DNA of 64,000 nucleotides from Dryococelus australis (GCA_029891345.1 CM057009.1:90939416-91003415); one strand, 5' to 3'. Counted from the first letter of the stretch, positions 1 to 10,869 are shown. Notes: generated from the letters alone by a model not told the origin. Program-made: numbers and translations.

Positions 1-205
1 AACGTCAATTTGACATCATAAGGCTTGCTTACTCGTATATAAGCAGTAGGTAAGTAAGCTGAGAGTCTTAGATTGATAGCAGCTCCCATGAAAGGTGGAA
101 CGTCTTGGCTAGCTTGTGCCTCTTCGCAACAACGTCTTATTCTGCATCTGCAATATCATCGAGCACCCCAGAGATAATGGTAGCTAAATCATTGCCATCT
201 TCGGG

Positions 206-560
206 TTGGTCACCTACAGCAGTTCAGACATCGATGTCTTCATGCATGACGTCGACAGTGTCAACGACTTCTATGAGCGTGCTACGTACAGCAGCTCCAT
301 TGCCATCGCCAACAGGACCATCGGCCTCTGTTCCAGCAGCATCTGTATGTCAACCGCTTCTGCTGAACCATTCCAACATTATAATTGCCGCCTCTGTGAA
401 AAGACCTTCACGTGCAGCAGCAATACTCTGTGACATGAGCGCTCTAATTGTACTAAAAATATATGTTGCATGGTATATTTGCATGACAGGTGCGGCAAGC
501 AGATCAGCCGCAGCAACAGTTTACTTAGGCATATTAAAGTAAATTGCATTTTTTTTCATG
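206..560 (+). pseudogene. Decayed C2H2 zinc-finger protein fragment
   Basis: The plus-strand frame starting at 206 ends in zinc-finger-like sequence. CRLCEKTF (codons from 386) has the Cys-x2-Cys start of a C2H2 finger. Past an in-frame TGA at about 430 the same frame reads HERSNC and then CGKQISRSNSLLRHIKVNC, a second finger with the usual Leu-x2-His spacing. Two AATAAA signals follow at 588 and 606, so this may be the last exon of an old gene or of a transposon-borne zinc-finger gene. The stop and the poor first finger argue against a working gene. I do not recognise the parent. C2H2 proteins usually bind nucleic acid, but no target can be inferred here. Confidence 0.45.
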
Positions 561-611
561 GTGTTAGCGACTGTAATAAGTAAATTGAATAAAGAAATGC
601 CTGTGAATAAA

Positions 612-987
612 TTTGTGTTTTATTTCATGTTTTCCTACTTTGTCGGAATATAGTAAAAAATGAAAAACGCAAACAAATAAAATAAATTTTATTAAAATAT
701 ACTGTACTACATGTACAAATATATAATTCAATATGTATTCTTTAGAATTAAATAACTTCAAATTTTACATACCTATATATATATATATAAATTATGCATG
801 TTATCAAAGTCTCGCATTATGCTTGTAGGTATACTGCTGATTGGAAACATCTGTTTTAAATAGGGTGAAAATGTTCAAGTAATTTTATGCCTATAGATAT
901 AAGGGTCGACAGCTCGCTTGGATTCCAGCATGCTTACTTTTTCGAACTGATTCTCGAGCTTTTATTTTTAAGCTCATTCAAGTTATT
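612..987. other. A+T-rich spacer, nothing recognised
   Basis: No coding signal or repeat copy was recognised. A short TA run lies at about 774-789. Confidence 0.4.
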
Positions 988-1230
988 GGGGTCAAGGTCG
1001 AGTTAGTCTGCATCTAATATGATGGTAGTAGTCTGTAATGTATTATGCTTGTTGTCTTTTATGTATTTTTTCTAAAATTTTTAAGGTAATTCAGGGTCGT
1101 GGGGTCAAGGTTGAGGTAGTCTGCATCCAACATGGTGGTGGTATTCTGTAATGTATAATGCTTGCTGACTTTTATGTATTATTTCTGGAGTTTTGGTTTT
1201 CAAGGTAATTCAAGGTCATGGGATCAAGGT
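988..1230 (+). repeat. Tandem repeat, two ~113-119 bp units plus a partial third
   Basis: Units begin at 988, 1101 and 1220 with GGGGTCAAGG or GGGATCAAGG. The first two run in parallel through TAGTCTGCATC, TCTGTAATGTAT, CTTTTATGTATT and AAGGTAATTCA. The third unit breaks off after about ten bases. Divergence between units is moderate, so the duplication is not recent. Confidence 0.8.
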
Positions 1231-1270
1231 AACGGCCATTGACTTCCAATATGGCAGATGGGCTATTATA

Positions 1271-1320
1271 CCAAGATGGTGGTCACCTATCAAGATGGTG
1301 GCCGCCTACCAAGATGGTGC
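1271..1320 (+). repeat. Short tandem CAAGATGGTGG motif, three copies
   Basis: CAAGATGGTG occurs three times about 19-20 bases apart (1272, 1291, 1310), separated by short CACCTAT or CGCCTAC linkers. Related ATGGTGG and ATGGCAG words lie upstream (about 1129, 1250) and downstream (about 1740). Confidence 0.7.
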
Positions 1321-2475
1321 AATGCGTATGGGCAAGGGGTGACCTCTGGTAATTTTAAGCATTTTAAAATACTTCTTAATGAATTTTAATAATTAATGTT
1401 TAATAAATTTTTAATAATTAACTTTTTGGAATTCTTTGTAATTTTTTTCGGGATTTTTGAATGTTTTGGATTTTTGGGTCAAAGATCAAAGGTCATAGGT
1501 CCGGCTCTCCTGACCCCTGGGTCACTAATCCCGGTCTACTGTCTGGCTCGGAGTCGCTGATCCCCCTCGTCGGAGTCACTAATCCCTCACTCCTGCTCCG
1601 GGAAAAAGATAAATTTTTGGGAAAATAGGGTATTTTTGGAGAGAAAGGAATAATTTTAGGGTATTTTGATCAATTTTGAGGGACAAAAGGGAAATTTTGA
1701 AGGCAAACAGAGGAAAAATTGCGGACGGTGATGTAACAAGATGGCAGCTGTGCGATTCCGAATCCGATCCCCGATCCCCTTGTGCGTCAAGGAACTAAAT
1801 CCTACTAACATAACATCACAATTCAGTCTGCACACTTCTGGAATAATGAAAATCTAACAGACACATGAATATAAATAGTAAAAGTTGTAAAATAGAGCTA
1901 CTACCAACCTGTTGAAAGTGTGGTGAATGCGCAGGAATTGTTGTAGAGAGCATTTTCTCGCAGTCGTACACAACACAGATATGTTCTATAGTAACAATCT
2001 TCAATGAAGTGACACGTTCAGAGAACACTTGCTTTGCTCCCTCCCTTGCATTCCTGTTGGTACATCCATACACTACACAGGACCACATTTCTCTTCCCTT
2101 TTCCAGACGAATTTTGAAACTGAAGTCCATTTCACTACCGCAAATTACACATGTGAAAAACTTCTATTCTAGAAGTAATTAGGCATCACGTGATACTAGA
2201 AACGAAAACAGACAAGCCGATGTGTATCACATATCTATTACTCTCAAGTGACAAGAGTGTCCTTGATTAAAACCGAACACTATTGTGTCAGCCGATATAC
2301 AACTCTTATGGGAAAACACAACTTTATTCAGGTTTCAATATGGCAGGCGTCTACTTCCTCCGTCCCTCTCTAGATCTCAGACCCCTTGTATCAAAATACA
2401 CGTCATGTTCCATCTGAATCTTTCTTTATCTATGACTCAAATAGACGGATTCTTACTGCTGTCAATAGCCACTTC
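1321..2475. other. Intergenic stretch, no gene recognised
   Basis: Contains a short stretch with repeated GAGTC(G/A)CT(A/G)ATCCC words at about 1510-1590 and several open frames on both strands (for example 1816-2130 minus) with no recognisable domain. I see no repeat-family copy. Confidence 0.4.
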
Positions 2476-2555
2476 CTTGTAATCCTGATCGCCCGAGCCA
2501 TTAGTTCTTCTCTGATGTCATATCTGTCGACGAGACGTTAAGCAGCAACTATATT
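2476..2555 (+). repeat. 3' fragment of tRNA-SINE family S2
   Basis: The segment ending in CTGTCGACGAGACGTTAAGC matches the 3' ends of the fuller S2 copies at 37845-38108 (minus) and 59167-59405 (plus), which carry GACCTCGCTGTCGACGAGA followed by TAATC or TTAAGC. Only the tail is left. Confidence 0.55.
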
Positions 2556-2670
2556 GTAAGGTCTGAATGCGGGGCACCGGGACCGAAATCCTTCCTTCTT
2601 TCAGAAACGACAAAATAGGCGTAGGCAGTTCTAGATGTCCTTAACAATTCCAAGCATCATCCAAGATATA

Positions 2671-2911
2671 GGTGCCTCGGTGGTGTAGCGGTCAGACTAC
2701 TCGCCTCCCATCTACGGAAACCGGGCTCCATTCCCCGCCCATATTTTCGCGTGTGGGAATTCTGCCGGATGATGCCGCTGGCCGGCGGGTTTTTTCGTGG
2801 ATCTCCCGTTTCCCCCGCCCTTGCAACCCGTTTCTGCTCCATACTCACCTCACTTCACCCTCATCGGCTCTCAAAAGGTCTCTGTTAAGAGCCGTCCAAA
2901 TCTCTCCCCTC
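2671..2911 (+). repeat. SINE family S1, near full-length copy (S1a)
   Basis: The copy has a tRNA-like head with an A-box region (GTGGTGTAGCGGTCAGAC) and a decayed B box (CCGGGCTCCATTCC). A family core follows (GCCGGATGATGCCGCTGG, then GGATCTCCCGTTTCCCC), and the tail has CGGCTCT pairing with AGAGCCG. The likely target duplication is CATCCAAGATATAG (2658-2671) against CATCCCAAGACATAG (2912-2926), which is slightly diverged. The right duplication overlaps the left end of an A element, so the SINE inserted at that element's edge. Confidence 0.85.
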
Positions 2912-2923
2912 CATCCCAAGACA

Positions 2924-3340
2924 TAGGCTGTTCAGTGTTAATAGAGAACTTGTCGAAGCCTTGCGTAAGATATAATTTTCTTTTCATTTTGTATATTTCC
3001 GCCACATGTGACATTTACATTGCCGTGGGTTTAATGACTTAATTCATGCGTTAGTCAAGTGAAAAAAGTGAAATTGTTAGGAACCTTAATCTGTAACTAA
3101 TATAAGGATTCGTTCTCTAAGGCGAACAAAGCATAGAAACACAAACTTGATTTGTCATAAATTTAAGCATCACACTAGCAACACAACGCCATTAGTTAGA
3201 ACTATTTTAACTAATTAGCTGGCAACTTGCTTGGAAGTCTGCATGCCACTTTGCATGGTTGCTCATACAGAGTTAACGGGCAGTATCTTCTCTTTCAAAA
3301 GTCGAGTTCAAATGTGCTCACTTTACCGTGAACGATCTGT
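2924..3340 (+). mobile_element. Family A non-autonomous TIR element, copy A1
   Basis: The left end reads TAGGCTGTTCAGTGTTAAT and the right end GTGCTCACTTTACCGTGAAC, matching the family's inverted ends AGGCTGTTCACGGTAAA. Inside are the family marks CCGCCACATGTGACATTTAC and AGTCAAGTGAAAAAAGTG. Length (~417 bp) matches A2. It has no coding capacity, so it would need a transposase in trans. Confidence 0.75.
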
Positions 3341-3736
3341 AGTGCAAATTGAAGATAACTGCATTGTCTGTCAAAGCGACGCGAGAAGAGAAAGGTACGT
3401 ACATAGGAGACTCCACGATGCGGCACATTGGCATTTTTCCTGTCACGGTTATTATTCAACAAAATTTCCTGGATTAAATGAGTACACAGTTATTGGTTTA
3501 CAGGGATTGTCTAGAATATTATTCATAACTATGGCACTATGTATGAAGCAACGAGAACATAATTACGTAACTCTCCTTTCAGTGAAAATGCTAATACTGT
3601 AATGCGGCATTGACTAGCGGATAAAGAAATATGATTACATGGAATTTAACCCCTTAATGTACACATAAATTTTCAGTTTCGGGTTTTGCAAAAGGAGAAA
3701 TTTTTTTTGTGGAAAGTACTTATGAATTTCTTATAT
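3341..3736. other. Spacer between two A elements
   Basis: No repeat copy or domain recognised. The plus-strand open frame that runs to 3602 begins inside A1 and is not convincing as a gene. Confidence 0.4.
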
Positions 3737-4152
3737 AGGCTGTTCACGGTAAAATGAGCACTTTTGAAAGCCCTGCTTAAGATCTGCTTGTATTCACATT
3801 ACGTATTCTTCCGCCTTACGCAAAACTTACATTACCATGGGCCTCGTCAGTTTATTCATGGGTCGGTCAAGTGCAACTGTGAAATTATTACAAATTTTTT
3901 TTTTTTAATCAGCTCATTTTTTACCTTCAATCCAGTAAAAAGAAACTAAAGTGAAAGGAATAATTTAAATTATCACAAATGGTTTTCATAACACTTTTTA
4001 TTCGATGTTAAGGTATGGAACTACTTTACATTCATCGTTGCCAACTTAACTGGTCGCATATCACTAAGTTCAACCTAAAAATATATGCAGGTAGGGGCAG
4101 TGACTTTTTCTAAGGTCGATTTCAAAAGTACTCACTGTATCGTAAACAGCCT
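3737..4152 (+). mobile_element. Family A TIR element, reference copy A2
   Basis: This is the cleanest copy of the family. Its left end AGGCTGTTCACGGTAAAATG is the inverse of the right end, which finishes CGTAAACAGCCT. The interior carries GCACTTTTGAAAGCCCTGC, TCAAGTGCAACTGTGAAATT and TATGCAGGTAGGGGCAGTG. Length is 416 bp, with no open frame of note. The target duplication is not clear by eye. Both flanks are T/A-rich. Confidence 0.85.
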
Positions 4153-4217
4153 TTAGCAACTTACACTTAGGAACCTATGGAAACAGTTTCAGTAGATTAA
4201 TGGCACAACAAGAAAAA

Positions 4218-4885
4218 ATGGAGTGTGGCTGTGTTGGGGACACGGCTGTTTTATTTTGCGTGAATACGTCTACGTGTACGCGCTCGGACGCCTTGATGTT
4301 TGTTTTACGTTCCCGCCACCGCTTCACTCGATCATATGGGGTTTTGTGGGTATCACTGGATTGATTTTGAGAAGCTCTTTTCAGCCGTGTATGATTTCTG
4401 TATTTCGACTTGGCTTTTTGACCATTATAGGCCGACATTTTGTTACGTTTTCTACATTTTTTAACATTCAACTCGTACCATTTCACCATAAACACGCCAC
4501 ACGCATGTTTTTATACACGCAATCGATTGAAACGTAAACGATCATCGGAGCTTCTCCTAGTCAAAAGTTATACTACTCGGAAGTTACGAGACGCGGCGAA
4601 ATGAACTCAAAATTGCGTCTCCCCCCCCCCCTTTTCCAAAAAACCGTCGACACCCCCCTTGCTGCTAATGCGCGATGCTTCGCAGTCCTCACTTAACGTA
4701 ACATATTCTTTGATCCTTCGGCAATCGAGTGGTGTAATTGAATTTTGAATGCAGACAATAGATTCGGAGCTGCAATGCCAAACTTTATCCCCCGATTTTC
4801 TTAGCATCGGATTTTCTGGACCCCCCCCCCCCCCTCCACCAACACCCCCTCCGCGTGGTCGCAGATTTAAAGACGTATTCACGTC
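4218..4885 (+). repeat. Repeat B, copy B1 (~670 bp, non-coding)
   Basis: This is one of three copies in the window (others 8666-9312 and, inverted, 57744-58385). Shared landmarks are GTGTGGCTGTGTTGGGGACA at the start, TTTTGCGTGAATACGTC, CGCGCTCGGACGCCTTG, AGACGCGGCGAAATGAACTC, CATCGGATTTTCTGGA and the terminal GACGTATTCACGTCAAAA. The terminal sequence is the inverse of an internal block near the start (4253-4270). Two poly-C runs (about 4620 and 4822) sit where other copies also have or once had C runs. Both ends are flanked by A-rich sequence. Confidence 0.8.
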
Positions 4886-4889
4886 AAAA

Positions 4890-5970
4890 ATGTTAGTTTA
4901 AAATAGTTGTCGTGTTAATAGTAACCAATAGCATTGTCCTGGGAAAGTCGCTGCCTTTATCGGTGCAACCTTCTGGTCTTGCACAGCACGGACCATGGTT
5001 TCGCCTGTTCTGCAAAACGTGAAACGTGAACGAGTACAAGCGGGATAATATGTTAAAGGGTTAAATGTTTATATTTAGAAATTGTCCACAATTGAAGAAC
5101 TACTTTATGTTTAAAAGTTTTGTGTGTGTGGGGGGGGGGGGGGTATAATGCGTCTTATATAATCACAGGCCCCGTTCTACTAGTTCTTGTGAAAGAGGCA
5201 GCATATCAGAGTATTTTCCACTATATTGCTCACTTGATAACTGGTGTTATCTTTATTATTGTCGTTTCGCTCTCTGGCTATTCATAGGGAATGAACAGCT
5301 GTCATTGTCACTGACCCAAGAATATCTTAAATGGTATGAGAACACGTGTAGTGGGATGGATAGCACGATGTTTACATTATAAACACACAAATCGGCATCA
5401 TGCGACAACTAGTGTCCAACGATTGTTTTTCACTGATATAACTATCATTTGATAACTAGAAATTTTTTCCATCATTAATCTTGTATGTATAAATCTGCAT
5501 CACACCTCATACCTATAATTTATTTTCCAAACGTAATGCTACTATGTCCCTTAAACTATGCTTAAGAAATTTGTCAATTTAACCGCTGAATAAATACAAG
5601 CGTTATGACACAGCATAAAATTTATCATTAAAAGTTAAAAATTTGTTGAATAGTCTCAAGTAAATTTGTAGTTTAGTTATTAGAAAATAGATCGAAATAA
5701 GTTTATCTGAATGCCTTCATCTTTTCGCAAGTGAATTTCACTGAAGCAAAATTTTTTCACCGCACACATTTGTGATACAATTTTGTGTCATTCTTAAAAG
5801 CAATTGTTCATAATAGATCGTCATGTGGAATTGTAATAAATCAAAAACAGCTAGTATCAGTTCAAACCTAAAAGTAATGCACAAAAATTAAAATATGCTG
5901 TCTCAAATTAATCAACTAATGATTTGTCCATTCACCTCGAGTACGTAATGGATACTGGCAGCGACTTCTT
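4890..5970. other. Intergenic stretch with a poly-G run
   Basis: Holds a G run at about 5131-5143 after a short TG run. No coding similarity or repeat-family copy was recognised in the rest. Confidence 0.4.
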
Positions 5971-5974
5971 TACC

Positions 5975-6185
5975 ACGTGAGGCCACAGTGTCGAAGTAGA
6001 CAGATAACTCGCTTCCCGCCAAGACGAACCGAGCTCGATTCTCTGGGATCGTGCCGGACGATGTCGCTGGTCGACGGGTTTTCTCGCGGATCTCCCGTTC
6101 CCCGCAATTGCATTCCAGCACTGCTCCACACTCACTTCCATTCACCCTCATCGGCCCACAAAACCTCTATGTTAAGAGGTGTATG
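5975..6185 (+). repeat. SINE family S1, copy with shortened head (S1b)
   Basis: The core GTGCCGGACGATGTCGCTGG and GGATCTCCCGTTCCCCGC is well kept, and the tail shows CTCATCGGCCCACAAAACCTC. The tRNA-like head is compressed, with about 40 bases missing between the B-box region (CCGAGCTCGATTCTC) and the core. The tail hairpin has decayed. Confidence 0.75.
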
Positions 6186-6464
6186 CAGCTGCGCATTCAA
6201 CGCCAAGAAGCGCGGGAACGATAAGGGTGAAACTAATACGCACCCCTAGCCACCTCATCACCCCTACGCGCAAGCCGTGCGGTGTTTCCGTCGTGATGCT
6301 GTACTGTGCAAATTAGATGTGTAACAGTAGAACTTTATTACACCCTATGAAAGTCCACAGATTAACTACGAGCGTACAGCCATACTTTTCTCCTAAAGCT
6401 TAAGGAAAATTCCAAAAGTTATGCAAGTCCACAAGCAAAACGTTTCAGATAACAAAAAACGTGC

Positions 6465-7145
6465 ATGGCGACAAACGTGATGGCCGGCCCGGCTGTCTTC
6501 GAGAGGTACAACACCCTTGCGAGCCGAACTGACCCCAAGGTCGACGAAGCTGCAATGCTGGTGCGCGCCGACCGCACTCAAATGTTAGACGATCTCGCCG
6601 CAGCAGTAAGGATTAGCCACGGAACGTGCCACAAGATTCTGCCGGGTGACCTGTACACGTCGCGTGCCACGCCACGCATCCTGACGTGACGATCGCACGA
6701 ACATTTGCGATGACCTGATGAGAACTGCTGATTTCCCACCGTATCGTAACATGGGACGAAACATGACGTTTTCTGTACCATCAGCGACTGAAGAGACAAT
6801 CGGCCGCCTGGAAATCGCCACGACCGAATAAACCACGACAAGAAAGTTCGAAAGTCATGGTGATGCTCGGAGTCTCATTGGATGTTCATGCCACAAGTAG
6901 CAACTGTAAACATAGAGCGCTGCGTGGATATCCTTCGCCGTCTACGCGATGCAATTCGCCGCAAGCGCCCAGAGTTGCATTAGAAGAACTCGCCGTTGCT
7001 TGTCCAAGAAGAATTGGCAAGGCAACAGGTTACCGCCTTGCCAAACCCTTCATACTCACCTGATCTCGCGGCTAGTGTATTCTTACGCTTTCCCGCTTGG
7101 AAGCATAGCTACGTGGGGGTAGATTTCATTCGGCCGAATAGATAA
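6465..7145 (+). pseudogene. Decayed mariner transposase (DD34D type)
   Basis: The plus strand carries a scattered mariner transposase, a DDE enzyme that cuts and pastes its own element at TA sites. In order I see VRADRTQMLDDLAAAVRIS (helix-turn-helix region, about 6560-6615) and RATPRILT (about 6665). Next comes a broken stretch equivalent to the WDETW and WKSP regions (about 6720-6830), then VNIERCVDILRRLRDAIR (about 6905-6965) and a remnant of YSPDL (about 7055). Frames switch repeatedly and several stops occur, so it cannot be active. Terminal repeats were not found. The assignment rests on remembered mariner motifs from insects. Confidence 0.75.
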
Positions 7146-7149
7146 TCAC

Positions 7150-8610
7150 TGCCACGAGAGAAGCCAGCCATGCAGGGTCTTGTTACCAATACCTTTCAGT
7201 AGTATTTCCAAGAGTTACACCAACGTTGGCATACGTGCATAGTGGACAGCTATGACAATCTCAAGGGACGATGAACACCTGTGAAAGTGAATGCCGTGGT
7301 AAGTGGCTGCCTACACTCAACGAGTCAGTCAACAAACTTTTTGCCTGTGGTAGTATGCCTGGTTACAAATAATCTTGTTTTTGATCGGTCAAATAACACG
7401 CACCAAAGCCTAGAGTAGAAAAATACACTGAATAGCGGCAATACACAGCTTTAATTACTCTTGATAACCGGGTTAATTATTTCCATACATATACTGCATT
7501 TTTCTGTCAGTTGTTGAGGACTATTTTCATCGTATTTATAATGTTGTTTGTTTTTAATTTCTCTTGAAATTTCTTGTCCATTGCTGCTTAAATATTGAAT
7601 TTTTCTTTTTGCAAAATTATTTTGCACTATTTCTGGTGAAAGTTTGTTTTCAGTTTTTTGTGTTCATATTGAATTTCTTCGTGGTATTTGTATGGCAGTG
7701 TGTAATCTCGATTTATTACTTTATAAATACTGAATCATAAAATGTATTCTTAGGAGCTTTCAAATGAATTTTTATTCCCAATTTAGGATTTCAGTTCATT
7801 CCTCGTAGCCACGAAGTAGCAGTTAATTGATATTAAAGATTGTTTCAAAGCAAATTTGATTTTACCACGTCTCAGATGAAATTACGTCATTCAGAACAGA
7901 GGCGAAACTATACGGACAGCTATTAAGTATGGTAAAATTAAAATATACCAAAACACTATATGGTCAGTCAGCAGAATTTCTTCCCTTTTATAATAGCTGT
8001 GACAGAGGCTGAAAACTACCCGCGTATGCACTTCTTAAATAATCTGCCCGTTTGCTGTAAACCACAAATTACAGATACACTAAATAAATAAACTGTCTGA
8101 TTAACATATAGCATAATTAAAAGGAAGGATATCAAATCCTCACCACGAAAAAATATGCATATCCAGGATTTTTTCACCACGTCCTTTCACAGAGTAAAGC
8201 ACTCATAAAACGATCACTTATGTAAATACAGTATATTTGTATAGAACAAGTTTGCTACACCCCACCGAGGAGCAAAGCCTAACCATAGTCGGCTTACAAA
8301 AACGTTCCTTCTCACGGAAGAAACAATAATTTGAACGTTTATAACAAAAGTGGTGTGGAACAGTCTCTCAGTGTCTTGAAAATGACAACATGGGCGTGGT
8401 TGAATGTACCGTTACAATGTTTCATTGGCTTCTTGTCAATTTTCCCGTAATAGTTTTCAGCAATGCAGATTTATTAGCCCAATTACTCTTAAATGCCGGA
8501 ATTTTTTAGAACTATAATGCCTAGTCATCAGGGAAACCAACTTGTGTTACTCCGTTACACTGCTGTTTTGTGTAATGTGGCCGCCAGTCACGTTTGTTTA
8601 AAAATACGAG
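7150..8610. other. Intergenic stretch, nothing recognised
   Basis: A+T-rich sequence, with no domain, SINE or TIR copy recognised on either strand. Confidence 0.4.
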
Positions 8611-8615
8611 GCGCT

Positions 8616-9680
8616 AAAGTCTGTTCATTATAAAGTGAGCACTTTTGAAATCACCCTAAAAAAAAATGGGGTGTGGCTGTGTTGGAGACACGGCCGATCG
8701 TTTTGCGTGAATACGCCTGCGTTGACGCGCTCGGACGCCTTGGTGTTTTATTTTTTACGTTTCCGGCACTGCTACACTTGATAATATGGGGTTTTATGGG
8801 CATCACTGCATTGATTTTCAGATGCTCTTTCAAACGTTATATGGTTTATATATTGCGACTTTGCGTTTGACGAGTAAAGTCCGACATTGTATTAAGTGTT
8901 CTTAATTTTTTACATTAAACTCATACAATTTCACCATTTACTACGCCACACAAATGTTTTTGATCACCCAGTCGATTGATCTTGAGGAGAGCTGTCGATC
9001 GAAACTCAATCGAGCATCTTAGCTTCTCCTTGTCAAAAGTTATACTACACGGAATTTATGAGACGCGGCGAAACGAACTCAATATTGCGCCTGCGCCCCC
9101 CCCCCCCAAAATAAAAAAAACCTTCGTAGTCCTCACTCAACGTAACATATTCTTATATCCATTGGCAATCGAGTGGTGTAATTGGATTTTGAATACAGAC
9201 GATAGATTCGGAGCTGCAATGTCAAACTGTATCCCCCGATTTTGTTATCATCGGATTTTCTGGATTGCCACCCTCTATGGTTGCAAATTTAAAGACATGT
9301 TCACGTCGAAAAGGTCACTGCCCCTGCCTGCGTATATTTCAACGGGCTCACCGGGGGACATGCTCACAGTAAAGCTGGTAACGATGGAGGGTTTGTAGTT
9401 TCATATTCAACGTCGAATAAAAATGTTAGGTAACCATTTGTGATAACTCAAACTATTTCATTCACTTTCTGTTTTTTTAATTCATCGGAAGTGTAAGAAT
9501 AACCAGATCAGTAAAATATTTACTTTTCCAAAAATTTCCCACTTTTGCCTTGCCCGACGTTTGAATAAATAAAGTAATGAGGTCCATGACGATGGCGGAA
9601 AAATTCGCAATGTAAACACAAGTAAACACAAGTAGATCTTAAGCAGGGCTTACAAAAGAGCTCATTTTACCGTGAACATC
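8616..9680 (-). mobile_element. Family A element A3, split by repeat B
   Basis: The left end GTCTGTTCATTATAAAGTG and right end TTTTACCGTGAAC are A-family termini, with A-family interior on the right (CACTGCCCCTGCCTGCGTAT, GTTAGGTAACCATTTGTGAT). About 50 bases in, at the family's run of A, a B copy interrupts it (8666-9312). Comparison with A8 (25629-26050) shows the break falls at the sequence equivalent to TAGAAAAAAGTCACT. B therefore arrived after A. Confidence 0.8.
8666..9312 (+). repeat. Repeat B, copy B2, nested in A3
   Basis: Starts TGGGGTGTGGCTGTGTTGGA and ends CACGTCG before AAAAGG. Because the host A element is known, this copy gives the best estimate of B's true ends, with four or five A residues on each side as the probable target duplication. 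A poly-C run lies at 9096-9108. Confidence 0.8.
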
Positions 9681-9992
9681 ATTTACCAAGAATTCGAAGT
9701 ACATGCAGCGCTCTTCAGATTAACGCAAAAAAAGAAAGGCAGAAACTGCGATTAAAAAATATCATAGCCCGTAATGTACGGAATGATGACTAAGGCTACG
9801 ATGGTTGTACACAGCGTAGTAGTACAATTTTTGTACCTTTAGCTACGTGATTAAGTAGAGAATTCCGGACACTACGTACCGGGGGAAATAGTGCAGTCTT
9901 ATCTACGCCATTCGTCAAACGAAACCCTTAGCATCGAGCACCACTAAATAGTTTACAACTAATGAAAACATATTCCAGTCGTTTGTTCCATT

Positions 9993-10247
9993 TACGTGAG
10001 TTGAGAGAATTGAACGGCTCTTAAAAGCGAGGTCTTGAGAGCCGATGTAGGTGAAATCAGGTGAGAATAAAGCAGCGCCGGAATGCAATGGCGGGAGAAA
10101 GGAGATATCCCCGATAAAACCCACCGACCAATGACAACATCCGGCATGATTCTCACTTCAAAAGTCAGGGAGTGGCCCGGCCGGGGATTGAACCCGGTTC
10201 GCCTTGGTGGGAGGCAAGTCATCTAACCGCTCAGCCACTGCGACCCC
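9993..10247 (-). repeat. SINE family S1, full-length copy (S1c)
   Basis: Read on the minus strand, this copy has the best tRNA-like head in the family. It starts GGGTCGCAGTGGCTGAGCGG (A box) and reaches GGGTTCAATCCCCGGCCGGG (B box), a tRNA-Ser/Leu-like pattern that can act as an internal RNA polymerase III promoter. The core ATGCCGGATGTTGTCATTGG and tail CGGCTCT...AGAGCCG follow. It makes no protein. A SINE depends on a LINE reverse transcriptase. Confidence 0.85.
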
Positions 10248-10249
10248 TC

Positions 10250-10868
10250 TTTTGTTCGAATTTTGCTATGTTTTTTTTTTCCACTGCGTGTGTCCGTTTC
10301 CGTGTGTGTCCACCAATGCATATTTATTCCTGTGTGTGAGCGCGCATCCCAACATGAAGGTAGTTACTGCGGGACCATATACGTAAAAAGTGACACTTAT
10401 GATTTTAGATACTTTCAAAGGAAGCTTACATATCTGGACAGTTATTCACGAAAAAAATAATAGTTTTTTATAGGATTTAAATAATCAGATTTTGATTAAC
10501 TCAAATAATGTCTCCCTACATCGGGGTGATCGTTAAGCGATCAAGCTCATTTGACGGTGCTGAATCGGGGGTAGTTTGAAACACATACAGGCCTATCAAG
10601 ACACATTAACCGTGAATTCCAGTTTTATTTTCGAAGTCTTACTTGCAATTGGAATTTCAATGCCTTTTTTTTTTTTTTTTACTTTGCCTAAAATGACAAG
10701 AAAACGAAAATTAATCACAATAATTAAGGAAAAAACCTCGACAGAATGGCAACAACGAATTATAAACACGAAACAACAGTCAACAAGTTCGTGGACGGAC
10801 TGGCACCCCGAGAGTAGGCAGTCACGCACCACGGTATTCATGGACTTATTGAGTGTACTACGTACATG
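10250..10868. other. Spacer, nothing recognised
   Basis: Several short open frames occur on both strands (for example 10576-10887 plus), but none shows a recognised domain. A T run lies at about 10664-10680. Confidence 0.4.
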
Positions 10869-10869
10869 T

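Noticed and set aside
2797-3042. Open frames across SINE S1 copies (also 5977-6249, 9992-10222, 14966-15397 and 31045-31347)
   Set aside because: They repeat the same peptide-like words because they translate the same SINE core; not genes.
4223-4537. Open frames in repeat B (also 8673-8870 and 58156-58383)
   Set aside because: The frames are not conserved among the three copies, so B is treated as non-coding.
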